Below, piece by piece: positions 31,999-43,776 of a stretch of DNA of 64,000 nucleotides. The stretch spans positions 372,001-436,000 of the forward strand of contig JAMXSV010000015.1 in assembly GCA_027559495.1 (NCBI GenBank), read 5' to 3'. Within the stretch, counting starts at the first letter, position 1, and every line of letters begins with the position of its first letter. A program made the translations under genes and the position numbers. The stretch comes from Aurifilum marmelostoma. Its lineage: Eukaryota > Ascomycota > Sordariomycetes > Diaporthales > Cryphonectriaceae. The notes beneath the pieces were generated by a model. It searched no databases and was not told the origin of the DNA. It worked only from the letters and a program-made list of their open reading frames with translations.

Positions 31999-34900
31999 TC
32001 ACTCGTCCTTGTGCTCATCAGCCGCTCCGTCGTTTTCTCTGCTCTCCACCTTCTCTCCCGCCCTCTCTGCCAATCTCAGGCCTTCTTTTGCCCCACTGAT
32101 ATCCTCCATCCGGATCCCGCTCCTCTCACACATACCCCGAAAGATGCCCCCCTCCATCTGCCACAGCGCAAGCGGCGAGTCCAGCTCCGCGATACGGCCC
32201 TGGTCCATGACGCAGATGCGGTCGTACCCGATGATGGTGCGCAGCCTGTGGGCGATGCACAGCAGCGTCTTGCCCCGGAACCCGCTGGCGATGGTGGCCT
32301 GGATCTTGTCGTCGGTCTCCATGTCGACGCTGGAGGTGGCCTCATCGCACACGATGATCTGGCTGCCGCGGACAAGGGCGCGGGCCAGCGCCATGAGCTG
32401 CCGCTGGCCCAGGGAGAAGTTCAGCCCGTCTTCCTCGACCACGGTGTCCAGGTGGATGCGGCTGGGGTCACGGCCCGTGTTCGACGCACCGTCCAGCTCT
32501 GCATCCTTGGGCACCAGGTCGGCCTGGCGGAGCGCGGCCCACAGCGCGAGGTCGGTGTGCTCGTTGAACGGGTCCAGGTTGCTCCGTACCGTGCCGCGGA
32601 AGAGGGTCGGGTCCTGCGGGATGATGGCGAGCCTCTTGCGCAGGTCGTTCAGCCCCACGGTCGAGATGTCGACCCCGTCAATCGTGATGTGTCCGGCGCT
32701 GATCTCCACGAGCCGGAACAGCGTCGACATGATGCTCGACTTGCCGGCGCCCGTCCTGCCGACGATGCCGATACGCTCTCCGCCGCGTACGTGCATGTCC
32801 AGCCCTTTGAGAACGAGGGGCAGGCCCTCGCGGTAGCGCATCTCGACGTTGTCGAAGACGATCTCGCCCTTCTCGGGCCACGTCGGCCGCACCTCAATCG
32901 TGTGCAGCGGCGCCTCCTCCTCGAGCTGTGTGCCGTAGTAGCGCAGCCGCTCCACAGAGTTCATGCCGTTCTCAACCTCGGCGAGCTGCCGCACCGTGAA
33001 CTGGATCATCTGCACCGTGGCAAGGATGTAGCTGAGCACGAGGCCGCCGATCGAAGGGGCCACGCTGAAACGAGACGTGACCACGAGGATGCCTGTGGTA
33101 AACACCAAGGCGTTGCCGACAGCATCAAGCCGCACTGACAGCCACCGCTGGTTGCTGAAGGTAAGGTAGTATGCCGCGTTCATCTCGTCGATTGCCACAC
33201 GCAGGTCCTCGATGAAGCGATCCTTGAGGCCATATGCACGAATCGTCGCCACCTATATGCAGGAAATCAGCAACTTGTGTCTCCCGAGTCATGGTCATCT
33301 TGGAGAGAATTAGTACTTACACCGCTGAGGCCCTCGCCAAACCTGGCGAACACGTTGGACCGGAGAACAGCCTCAAATCGCTTGATTTCGCGCGCAGAGG
33401 CACGATAAAAGGACGTGGCAAAGAGGAACAGTAAGAATAGCGGAACTAGGGCGATGGCAAAGTAATGGAAGTACGCAATGATGAGGGCAAACGTGGCCAG
33501 GATGCTGGCGACGGAAAAGAAGTACATGCGCATAGCATCGGCCAGGGAATTATCCATGACGTCGACATCTCTCGAGAAGCGGTTGGTGATGCGGCCCAGG
33601 GGCGTCGTGTCGAAGAAGGACATGGGTGCGCGCAGGGCTCGGGTGATGGCCAGGCGCAGCATGGTCTTGGAGGCGCGGGTGCCCACCACAGTGAGGGCAA
33701 CCATGAAGGAGAACATGAGGATGGCCTGGATGGCGCCCAGGCCGGCATAGATGCCGATGTACGTTCCCATGTCGAGGTCGTACTTGTTCGATGTCCACCA
33801 GGAGAGCCACAAGCTGGTCAAGATGTTGGCAGCCTGCGAGGTGACGAGGAGAAACAGGATGAGCGGTCCGTTGAGAATGCTGCCAGATGCCCGCAAGAAG
33901 TCTGTGTAGACAGACCACGGGACGGTAGAGACGGCACGCTCCTCACTCTGCATGAGACCCTTGGCCTTCTTCTTCTTCTTGCCCTTGGTGTCGTTAGCAT
34001 CGACAACTTGGGCTGCCGCCTCGCCCTCCTCCTTCTTCTCCTCGAGGGCAGTCGACTCCATGAGCTGCTGGAAGCCCGCGTTGTCCCTCATCAGGTTGTC
34101 AAAGGTGTCGATAGCCTGGATCTTACCCTGGTCCATCCAGACGATGCGGTCACAGCGGTTCAGAACCCACAGCTGGTGAGTGGCGAGAATGCGACACTTG
34201 TCCCTGAGCAGACCCAAGATTGCATTGTCGAAGATGTGCCGGCCGACGTGGGCATCCACAGCGCTCAGAGGGTCGTCCATAAGAATGATGTCGGCATCAA
34301 AGTAGATAGCACGCGCGATGTTGAGTCTCTGCTTCTGACCGCCAGAGATTGTAATGCCTCTCTCACCAATCTCGGTTGCGTCGCCGTTGGGCAACATGTC
34401 GAGATCAGGTTGAAGGGCGCACCTGTGAAAATGTCAATAATCAGTCCAGGCGATCAGCCAGTAGAGGGGGGTGGACAGGGATGCTCACGCTTTGATGACC
34501 TGCTTATACCAGGAGCGGTCCATGTCCTTGCCGAACAAAATATTTTCTCTGACGGTAGAGTTCTGAATCCAGGCTGACTGGGGACAAAAAGGCCCTCGAC
34601 GCCCCCAGGATGGTCTCTCCATCCGTCCTGCGCATATCGCCTGCAAGGGCAGCGAGCAGTGAAGTCTTGCCGCTGCCCACTGTGCCGATGACAGCCACGA
34701 GCTCGTTCCTCCCGATGCCGAAATCGAGATCCTTCAGTTTGAAAGGCTCGCGGTCCTCGATGACCTTCTCCCCGGCACCGTCGCCTTTTCCAGTCGCCGC
34801 CGAGGCGTTCTTCACCTTGGCAGCCTTCTTCTTGTCTCCCTTCTTTCCTCCGGCCGGCCCGGCCATGGCAGAGATCTTGTCCGTGTCCTGAGTCGGCGTT

Positions 34901-36792
34901 CTCTCCCATGTGAAAGAGGCGTGACGCAGCTCGACAGCGTTGGGCGCCTCGGGGTCAAAGGTAGCCTCGTCTGTCTGCTCCTCGAGGAGCAGGTACTCCT
35001 GGATGCGCTTCAGCGAGTTCCACGCATCCGTGACCTGGCCAATGACGAGGGGCAGCAGGTTCAGGGGCACCCGCAGACCGTTGAACAGGGCCAGGGACGA
35101 GAACACAGTGGAGGCCTGCAGGCCGTGGTGCGACAGGGTGAAGGTGATGAACGAGAGCATGGACGCAAAGATGGGGAGCGAGAGGGAGACAGCCATGATG
35201 CCGTTCCGGATCGACATGAGTTTCTGGATCATGCGGATCTCCTTGCTGCGCAGCTCGCCGAGGCGCTTGAGGAACGAGCTCTCCCAGCCGAAGTACTTGA
35301 CAAAACGGACGGCCTGTAGAATTTCCTGTGTCAGACTGACACGCTGGTCAGTGACCTTGTTGATGCCCTGTCGGCGCCGGAACAGGCTCTTGATGGACTT
35401 TGTAAGCAGCGGCAGCCCGATGACCAGGAGGGCGAAGCCAGAAAGGGCGCTGTAGGACAAGTTGATGAGTAGCAGGACCAGGGTGATGAGACACGAGATG
35501 GGAGCCGTCCAGACCATGTGGAAGAGACCGCAGGCCTGGTCGACACGGTAGGTATCGACACTCATCAAGCTGACGACGCGACCGTTGCCCCAGCCGACGC
35601 CATCGCCCATGACTCCAGCCTTGCCTGGCGGTCCAGCCTTCTCCCCCTTCTTGCTCTTCTTTCCCGCCTTCTCGCCCTGGGCAGCAGCAGCTGCCGCCTC
35701 CCCCTCCGTGGCGTTCGCACCGTTCGCAGGGCTGGCGTCCACAGCCTGACCTCCTGCCTTGGCCCGCCCCGAAACGACCATGGACTTTGCGTAGATCAGA
35801 CTGATGAGAGACGCTCTGGACTGACCACCCACCAGCATGCCCCTGTAGATGAAGTGGTTGGTGCAAAAGGTCTGACAGATCTGCATGAACGTGACGCCGA
35901 TGACCAGCCCGATGCCCCTGCCGATGTTGGGCTGTGGCGCGCCCGTGGCCGCGGCCTCGTATGCCTCTGTGGCATAGGCGATCAGATACCGCAGCGTAAA
36001 CGGCGCAAAGACCTGGAACAGGGTGGCAAAGAGCTGACACAGCCCTCCGAGCCAGAACTCCTTAAAGTAGACCTCGTTGAGGGCCCTAATGAGCGGGTAC
36101 TTCTGGCCCTTTGCGACACGCCTGCGAAATGCCTCCTCGACCGCGTCGGACATCTTTTCCACGGCACGGTCCGGGTTCACCTTCCAGAGGTCGTTCTGCT
36201 GCAGCGGGCGCCTGTAGCCGGTGCGCATGAGCTGGCCCTGCCACGAGAAGGTGAGCTTGCTGAAGAAGCCGGCCTGATACTCGTGGGACACCTCCCTCTC
36301 CTCGGGCACGGGCGGTATTGCGCCCCATTTCAGCGGGTTCAGCCTCTGGGACCAGGTCCTCTTCTCAACTCCCTCGCCAGCAGTGCGGTGCGTCGCCTGG
36401 GTGGTGGTGGTCACATCTGTTGCACAGCTCTGCATGCGCTGGACGGTGTGTCGCTCCTCGGCCTCTTGGTCATCCAACTTGCCCTTCTCCTTCTCAAAGC
36501 CGCTGTCGGTTTCGGAACGATCATTGTCCGGGAAGCCGTCGTCGTCGTCGTCATCATCATCGTCGCCAAGGGCAGGAGCAGCAGCACTAGCGGAGTCTGG
36601 CTGATTGGCGCCTTCCCAAGTGCGCCCCTCGTATGCTGCCTCGGCAACAGCGACCTCGTCTTCGATCTCTTCCCGCTCAGAGCTCTGCGAGTTGACCCGC
36701 GCCAGAGGGTCGTCGGGTTGTCTGAACCTGTCGTAGCTGGCCACACTCGCGGCGCTGGGCCTTGATCGCAATGGCGGTGGAGGAGGCGCCAT
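31999..36792 (-). CDS. ABC transporter, ABCC/MRP subfamily (Yor1-like); frame broken once
   Basis: Full-size exporter of the Yor1/MRP type, which in yeast expels oligomycin, organic anions and drugs at the plasma membrane. Exons 36792-34489, 34422-33321 and 33252-31999, about 1552 aa after one frame correction. Order: acidic disordered N-terminus, TMD1 with the long first cytosolic loop (a Lys-rich insert), NBD1 (Walker A GTVGSGKTS, signature ISGGQKQRLN, Walker B IILMDDPLSAVDA), a Lys-rich linker, TMD2, and NBD2 (Walker A GRTGAGKSS, signature FSLGQRQLM, Walker B IIVCDEATSSVD). In NBD1, a T5 run (34586-34590, coding strand) must be T4 to give the universal AFCPQSAWIQNSTVRENILFG instead of a stop soon after. 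The C-terminus is the usual acidic tail. Substrate unknown. Confidence 0.95.
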
Positions 36793-39700
36793 ACTTTGTT
36801 GTGTGTATGTGTGTGTTTGGGGAGGGGTATAGCGTAAATGTGGAGCGACTTCTCTCTTCGTCCCCTCTGCCAGGAATTGACTACAGCTCGTTGGGCACGC
36901 TCATCCGGGGTTCACTAGTCCTGTCGACGGAAACTCGAGACACACACAGTTAGAGGGAAAGAGTGAGAGACAGCTTCGGTGTTCAAATCGAGCCAGTGTG
37001 ACAAACACACACAAGCCACACACAAGGAAAGTGTCGAGCAAAGAACAAGACGAAGAATGGGAAAAGAAGATAAAAGTCAAGGTACACAGCCAACGTAAAC
37101 AAGCGACCGACAAGCGAGGAGCCGGACGGAAATTGGTAATGGATGTCGGTGTATTGGACCAGGACGGAATAAGCTACTTGGGAATAGGAAGTTGAGGAAG
37201 GGATAAGGGCGGGAAAAAAGGACAAAAAGGGTCTGAGATATCAATGGTGCAATATGACACCAGTCACCACGTACTTACTGTGGATCAGAAATAAAGAGAG
37301 GTAGAAAACAAAAAAAGAAAGGCTTCGTATGCCCTTCGCAGGACGGGAAACAAAGTCCACCGCCAGATCGGATTCACCGACTCCCAAGGCTGCCTGTTCG
37401 ATATGAGGGGCGACGGACGGGCTCGTTGGTGAAGGGGGGGGGGGGCGACGGCCAAACGAGGGTAGAAGAATCTCTGACGCTCTTTTTGCTTTTCAGGGTG
37501 CCTGGCTGACTGCATCCGATATGGACTTATGATCCGTAACCCCCGGACTCCGGTCGAAGGAGTGTCTGGATCAAAATTGTTGCCCCTCCTGCCGTTGCGC
37601 CTTGGTGCGCTAATGTAGGAGGCAAAGTGGCTAGTGAGAAAGCGGTCACACCCAGTCCTGTCGTATTCCCGTTGCTGGATATCCGCTGCTGTAGTGGCCC
37701 TTTTGAAGACAGGGGCCCCTCTCGTAGATCTTGCATGTATGACGCCCAGGAAATGCTGTGTGTTGTAGACGTGAGTGAGTGAGTGTGTGGCCTTGAATGT
37801 GCATGAGAACAGTCCGAGATACCCAGCATGGAACAAGACCTTCAATTATACGTCCAAGATCGTTCTGTTCGTGCTCTTCCCAAGATAATATCCAGGGATA
37901 ACACAATAAGGTTTGAATCCGAGCTCCTGGTGGGAAAAAAAAAAAAAAAAAAAAGAGTCATAAAATACTGTCAGGATATCGAAACAGAACAGCCTCTATG
38001 GTTGTCATTGTCATCACAGCTGAGTTGTGGTCAAACCCCGTCGGACATTTCGTGGCTCAAGGGGGGGGAAAGAGTCAACAACATCATGAATACGTGCCCG
38101 TTTGCCCCAGACGATTTGAAAAGGGTGATCCATTCTTGTGGGACTTGGCTTTCAACTTGGCTTCACGCCAGCGAGACCGAGCCGGGGTCTAGGGTCTATG
38201 GTCTATCATATAACTCCGATAAAGCCGTACTATAGTATACTTGCGTGTACACGCTATGATACAAAGTCCTCTATTGTATGTATGTGGTGAAAACATACAA
38301 AAAGGAAACACACAACCTGATGGGCAACGGTGAATACTGTACGATACAAGCTCGGAAGATGTCCTTTCTGGATCTTTGGGTGACTCTGGAACCCCTTCCC
38401 TGCGCTGTACAGCACCGAGGAAGCATTGCATATCCGGAATCCGGTCAATACAAGACATCCGGTTTCCGCTTACAAGGGCGTGAACTTTGTAAGTACAGTA
38501 TCCGTTGGGAAGGACTGACTGATTATACTGCAGATACAACAACGAATCGGTCGAGTGATCAAGTTATGTTGCTGTTGTTCTATGCCTCCTTATTGTCTTT
38601 GTGATATCTTCCACTTTTGTCTATTGTTACTGAGGAGACAACCTACATGCGTGTGACAGGACAACACGGAACCAGAGAGGACCTGAAAGCGGAATTCCAT
38701 GTTCTCCACCTGCCCTTATTCCTTGATTAATCAGCGGGACAAGACATGTCAATCGGCTAAAGTAAAACGGCATTACTAAAATACAAAACATATACTGCCT
38801 TGGACAGGGTCAGCCGGTATGAGGAAGAGGAAAGATACTTACAGACAGGACATGTTCGGATGAATTACCTCGCGTATCTTACTCGGCCTCGGTATCAACC
38901 AACAAACGCATCAGCACTATATACTCTGTGTATGTGTCACACATTTCTTTCTAGTAGCCAGTCAGAGACTTTTTACGTCCCTTGTAGTCACCGTGTATTA
39001 CCAAGCAGTGTGCTGCCCCATGCCACAACACCAGGGCCAGTGTGTGGAAGGGCTGGACTGCAAGATACATGGAGATCCAACTAATACTAACCTCAGGCAG
39101 GGGCCCTGGGTGACGCTTCGGACCGCCCGTGATAAGTCATGCATGGGCAAAAATCCAAAAGTTCGGGCCCGAGATCCGATTGCCCTGGACGATTGTCGGA
39201 TCCTTCTCTCTCTCTCCAAGCCCCAGGCTAGGAAATTGAAGCAGCATCTGTCCGGGCCCGAAAGGGGTGAGGCTCGAGCTGCATGTCAGACTTTGGTGCT
39301 TATTGTATAAGCTGCAGCGTCGTCAGCACCGAACTCTCAGGAAGTCGGTGCTCATAATAGATGCGGAAACCTTGGTTCTCGATTTCCGTCTCTTAGAGGC
39401 GGGTGTCGGACGAGGTTCGTAAAACAAAATGTTGAGCATTGCTGTACCCCGCCGGAATGACTCCATGCTCGCCGTGGAGCGCCAAAAAAAAAAAAAAAAG
39501 GCAAGAATATGGAAAGAAAAGAAAAAAACACTCATGGTAATGAACACACGAAGTGATGCTGGTCAAAATTCCCTGTTTTTGCAAAGAGCCTCGAGGCAGA
39601 AGTCTACCCATATTGTCTGTTGACGGTGTGGCTCAAAGTCAACCAGCTCTCAGTCTCATGTATCTCCGGCTGACAGGAGAGATAGACCGAGATGTAGACT

Positions 39701-40357
39701 TTGTCATTATGCTAAGCGTCTGCAGTTCACGTGATTCCTAATCCCCGCCACATTTAGTAAATCCTCCATAGAGAATCCCTCTTTTGAAAGGACTCGCTGA
39801 TGACTCCCTGTACTCATGCGCCATGCAGTCCTCGTCTCTCCTGTGACTCATTTCGGCTCGAGAAATGGCAAATCTTCCATGCCGTCTTGACAGCTTGAGT
39901 CCGCGGTCGAAATCAGCTACGGGCCGCGCCTACCAGACAGTGGCCAGCCCATAAGGTAGTGGAGAGCTGAACGTCTGCTCTTGGATCGTGCCTCCTTGAC
40001 CTTGCTACTTCATAGCAGTACCGAAAGCGACCTGCATTCCCCGAAGCCGAGAAAGATATAGCGTCCTCTTATGCACGACAGCAAGGACAGATGCTCTGGT
40101 TGTGTTAGCTGTTCGTGAGCAAGCCACCATCTGCAACCGGTGCTGAGGTGGCTTCATATGCGGTCTAGTCACGACCTGCGCCGCAGGGAATGGATATCCC
40201 AACATAGGATTATTGGACGGCACCTCAACACGGGGGTATGATCCTTCGAACATGTCTTGGGCAACAGGCCGTATCGTCGCCGTCAATGGTCCTCAAGGCA
40301 CTCAGGGCCTCCTATTGACGGTCCGGAATCTCAATCTGCCGATGCAGAGCTTCTGCT
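36793..40357. other. long intergenic region, gene-poor
   Basis: About 3.6 kb between the ABC transporter start and csl4. Contains G12 at 37434-37445, A20 at 37935-37954 and A16 at 39484-39499. The ABC transporter's promoter lies in its left part. No ORF stands out in homology, codon bias or splicing. No RNA gene recognised. Confidence 0.5.
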
Positions 40358-41108
40358 TCAGTATGGCTTCGCAACCTTCCGTGCCTCGCTCAGCCCGGTT
40401 TCCGGATCCTTATACTCCTTCCAGGATACCGGATACATGGCGTTGCCAGCCTCACTGACTGCCATGATTACGCCGAGTTCGTTGCTGGCCGTAGAGAGAT
40501 AATAGTTTGCCTGGTCACCAAGAGAGATCTGCACACACACATACCATATAGTCAGCACTCGTACCCCTATAACAAGCTTCTATGGAAGGAAAGGAGAAGA
40601 TTGGAAAGGTACTGACCACCGAAGCTCGTACAATATCCCCCGGCCTGAAGCTCTCGTAAACCTTAACCCGATCTTTCTCCGTGGCCCGGACGTCCTGCAC
40701 GCGAATGACACCCTGCCACTCCGCCTCGAGGACCGTCTCGCCACAGACCAGAATTGAGGCGACGGCCTGGCGGGGGGTGATGCGCGTGACACGGCACAGC
40801 ACCACGTTGCCAACCTGCGGCAGGACCTCGCGCTGCTTCTTAGCAGCCACAGCGCGGCTGACGGATATGGTGGGGAGCTCGCCCGCAGCAGTGCCACTAT
40901 GGAGAGATGCTGTTATCTTCGTCAGGCGCTTGGCTGGGCCTTTTTTGGCTGACGATGAAGAGGAGGCGGCGGGTTGGGAGATGGTCACGGCGCCGAGGAG
41001 GGAGCTGTACAGGTTGGACTCGTGGAGGTGCACGCCTGGGCCGGGGCGGTATCTGCTGGCGGGGCCGAGGAGCTGACCTGGCAGCACGATCGAGGCGGTC
41101 GCTGCCAT
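40358..41108 (-). CDS. csl4: exosome complex component Csl4
   Basis: Cap subunit of the eukaryotic RNA exosome, bridging RNase PH ring subunits and binding RNA. Exons 41108-40617 and 40528-40358, with an 88-nt intron (donor GTCAGT, acceptor GTGCAG), give 220 aa. The N-terminal barrel (SIVLPGQLLG, YRPGPGVHLHESNLYSSLLG) is followed by a low-complexity Ser linker and the S1-like RNA-binding domain (LPQVGNVVLCRVTRITPRQAV, FRPGDIVRASV | ISLGDQANYYLSTASNELGV). It ends PVSWKEYKDPETGLSEARKVAKPY, the usual family C-terminus with MYPVSW. Length fits fungal Csl4. The gene diverges from erg2 with 688 bases between starts. Confidence 0.95.
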
Positions 41109-41796
41109 TGATGAGGATGAAGATGATGAGGAGTTTATGTGCCTGTGCTGTATGTATCGGGCAATTGCTTTCGGGTGGATGGTCGAGTGCTGGATAGATT
41201 TTCACGGGTTGAAAGATCGTCGTTGATGTCGCTTTGCTGGATTTAGGAAATGCAGCTTGGGGAAAACTTTAGCGGGACCCCTCCAGAAGACCACCACTAG
41301 ATTACTATGACGCTACTGGTACCGCGTCAGCGGACCTGGCACCCTCTGGGTACGCTACAGATTAGATAAGAATAGGATCTGCTGCAGAAACCCTGCACTG
41401 GAAATTAGAAGCTCTAGAAGCTCCAGCACCCCTGTCGAAACAAGCACAAGTCGGCGCCGAAACAAAAATTTGTAGGGGTCCTCATTGGCACCGACACCGC
41501 TACATCACCCGCTACCTCACACCCTATCAAACCAACACCACCACACACCACCGATTCGAGCAGTGTCCTTCTGCGCTCTACACAGCGGCCTCCCAAGTTC
41601 TTGTAAGTCCTTCTCCTCTACTCTGCTCTACACGGCACCCTTTTTACTTTCTACTTTGTCCTCTTTTTTTTTTTAGGGAAAAAAAAAAGAAAGAAAGACC
41701 AAAAATAAAAGGGTTTGCTCGCTTCAGGACGCGACCAGGAACGACATCAAATAGTGAATACTGAAGCAACCCGCCAACAGAGAAACAAGAGAAACA
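41109..41796. other. divergent promoter of csl4 and erg2
   Basis: About 690 bases carrying the promoters of both genes. A T11 followed by GGG and A10 (41664-41688) lies about 110 bases before the erg2 ATG. No coding signal. Confidence 0.6.
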
Positions 41797-42560
41797 ATGG
41801 CCCGCGTCCTCACCCTCCTCGCTCTCCTCGTGGGCCTGCTCAGCCCCCTCTTCTACTTCCTCGACGGCCACCTCGAGTCCTTCTACATTTTCCACCCAGA
41901 CCACCTGCACGACCTCGCCCGCCGCGGCATCGCGGCGCACGGCAATGACACGCGCTCCGTCGTCCGTTACATTGTCGACGAGCTGCACGGCGAGCCCAGC
42001 ACCGCCGCCCACGTGAACCTGGACGAGGAGTGGGTGTTCAACAACGCTGGCGGTGCCATGGGCGCCATGTACATCATCCACGCGAGTATGTCTCTTCTCT
42101 CTGCCATTCCTTTCCGCACTCATGTCTCATGAGCGCCAAAACGCTTCCCCGCGTTCGCCTGAGCTGACCAACTTCCCGTGCCGTTCCCGTCCAGGTGTCA
42201 CCGAGTACCTCATCATCTTCGGCACCGCCGTAGGAACAGAGGGCCACACAGGCCGTCACACCGCCGACGACTACTTCCACATCCTCTCGGGCGAGCAGCT
42301 CGCCTACGTCCCAGGCGAGTACGAGCCCGAGGTCTACCCCCAGGGCAGCGTGCACCACCTCGTCCGCGGCACCGCCAAGCAGTACCGCATGCCCGAGGGC
42401 TGCTTCGCCCTCGAGTACGCCCGCGGCTGGATCCCCCCCCATGCTCTTCTTCGGTTTCGCGGACGGCCTCAGCAGCACCCTCGACTTCCCTACTCTTTGG
42501 CGCACCACCTGGGTCACCGGCCGCGAGATGCTCGCCAACCTGGCCCTTGGGAAGTTCTGA
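41797..42560 (+). CDS. erg2: C-8 sterol isomerase Erg2; frame broken once
   Basis: ER enzyme that shifts the sterol double bond from C8 to C7 in ergosterol synthesis; target of morpholine fungicides. Exons 41797-42085 and 42195-42560, with a 109-nt intron (GTATGT...CCAG) in phase (HA | S | VTEY). Residues 1-25 form the membrane anchor (VLTLLALLVGLLSPLFYFL). Conserved features follow: HLESFYIFHPDHLHDLARRG, EWVFNNAGGAMGAMYIIHAS, GHTGRHTADDYFHILSGEQ, and PGSV-type QGSVHHLVRGTAKQYRMPEG. At a C8 run (42433-42440) the frame slips; with C7 it reads GWIPPMLFFGFADGLSSTLD through to the stop at 42558-42560 for 217 aa, exactly the family C-terminus. As written, the frame diverges and the last 46 residues are lost. 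Confidence 0.95.
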
Positions 42561-43776
42561 GTCGGAAAGAGAGAGAGATAGAGAAAAGACAGGGCTATGG
42601 GGGAGAAATGGGGGGGGTGGGGGGGGACGGGCCACGAGAGATTCCTGCCTCCGATATACGGCCAAGATCTTGGTAAACAGGTTGGCCAATTGTGGGTTCC
42701 ATCTGTGATTGATGCTGGCGGAGTTCTCGGACCAGATGCTGCTTGCTTCAGAACATAATCATCTTGTGACGACTGGGATGTCTGGGATAGAGAGGTTGAT
42801 ACCAACAATTTAGATAGACAAGGGGTGGCAATATGTCCTCCAGCGCGCTTCGCCTTACTATGCGCAATTAATACTTCAGGTATATAGACCGCAAGTACAG
42901 CTCGGGTATGAATATTCATAAGAGAAAATATTGTAGTCGAATTTCTCATCTTGCGGCGAAGCCCCTTCACTTGAATGTGCAGCCCAATCTTGATGAGCTT
43001 GATGCCGAAACGTCCGGAGGGGGGAGAATCAACCTGTCTCACACGGCAGTAGTGGTGCTGGGATGTGGTCTACTCCCTAAAGAACATCCTGAACAACTCA
43101 TCACTTGCATATTGTACGCAATTTGGTCCTGGTCCTAGTGCCCAGCAGTACTTGTCTTTCTATTAAATAATCTGGCAGATAAAGAACAAGACTCAAATCA
43201 AATCAACTTTGTCCGAGATTGCGACTGATCTCTACACCGGCCGGCCCGATTCCTAGATCTCTTTGCCAGCTCCGACACCATTTTTGTTTTGATTTTTCTG
43301 AGAGCCATAATTCCCAAACGCCGGGCGCGGCTCTGACAAGGTCGAGCACGGCTCTTGAGAACGCCGTCCGCCATGATTGTAAATATGATGATCCAAGTGA
43401 TTGAACATGCGCCGTGTTGTGGGCACCAGCAAGCCCTGTCCGTCGGCTCTCCTGTCATGTGTGACATCTTCCGTCCTAGCCGGTGCGGATGGTATGTATG
43501 TAGAATGTCATGCAGAGTAAGTTTTGGGTATTGGTCGTCGTCGAACATCGTCCAAAGATCATGATGTGTTCTCCTCGTTTCCAGCGTTCTGTTGCAGGCC
43601 GTCCAGGGTCCAGGACGTGCGAAGAACGGAGTTGAAGGTGCGCAGCAGGCCCCTTATTTTAGGTCTGGACCGTCGTTCCGAGTCGGGGTTCCCAATGGTT
43701 GCCACGCCATGTGCTTGTTGAGGTGCAGTAGAGCTAAATCCCAAGGTTTTGCCTCAATTTCGCCAATGTAGTCTCA
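42561..43776. other. erg2/nmrA convergent spacer
   Basis: About 1.2 kb. Begins with the erg2 3' side, which carries a strong G-run cluster (42599-42631). No gene recognised in the remainder. Confidence 0.55.

Noticed and set aside
37905..37925. Sequence GGTTTGAATCC resembling a tRNA T-loop
   Set aside because: No acceptor, D-arm or anticodon arm of the right spacing surrounds it.
42074..43042. 322-codon minus-strand frame
   Set aside because: Mostly antisense to erg2 exon 2 and its 3' region; no conserved motif.
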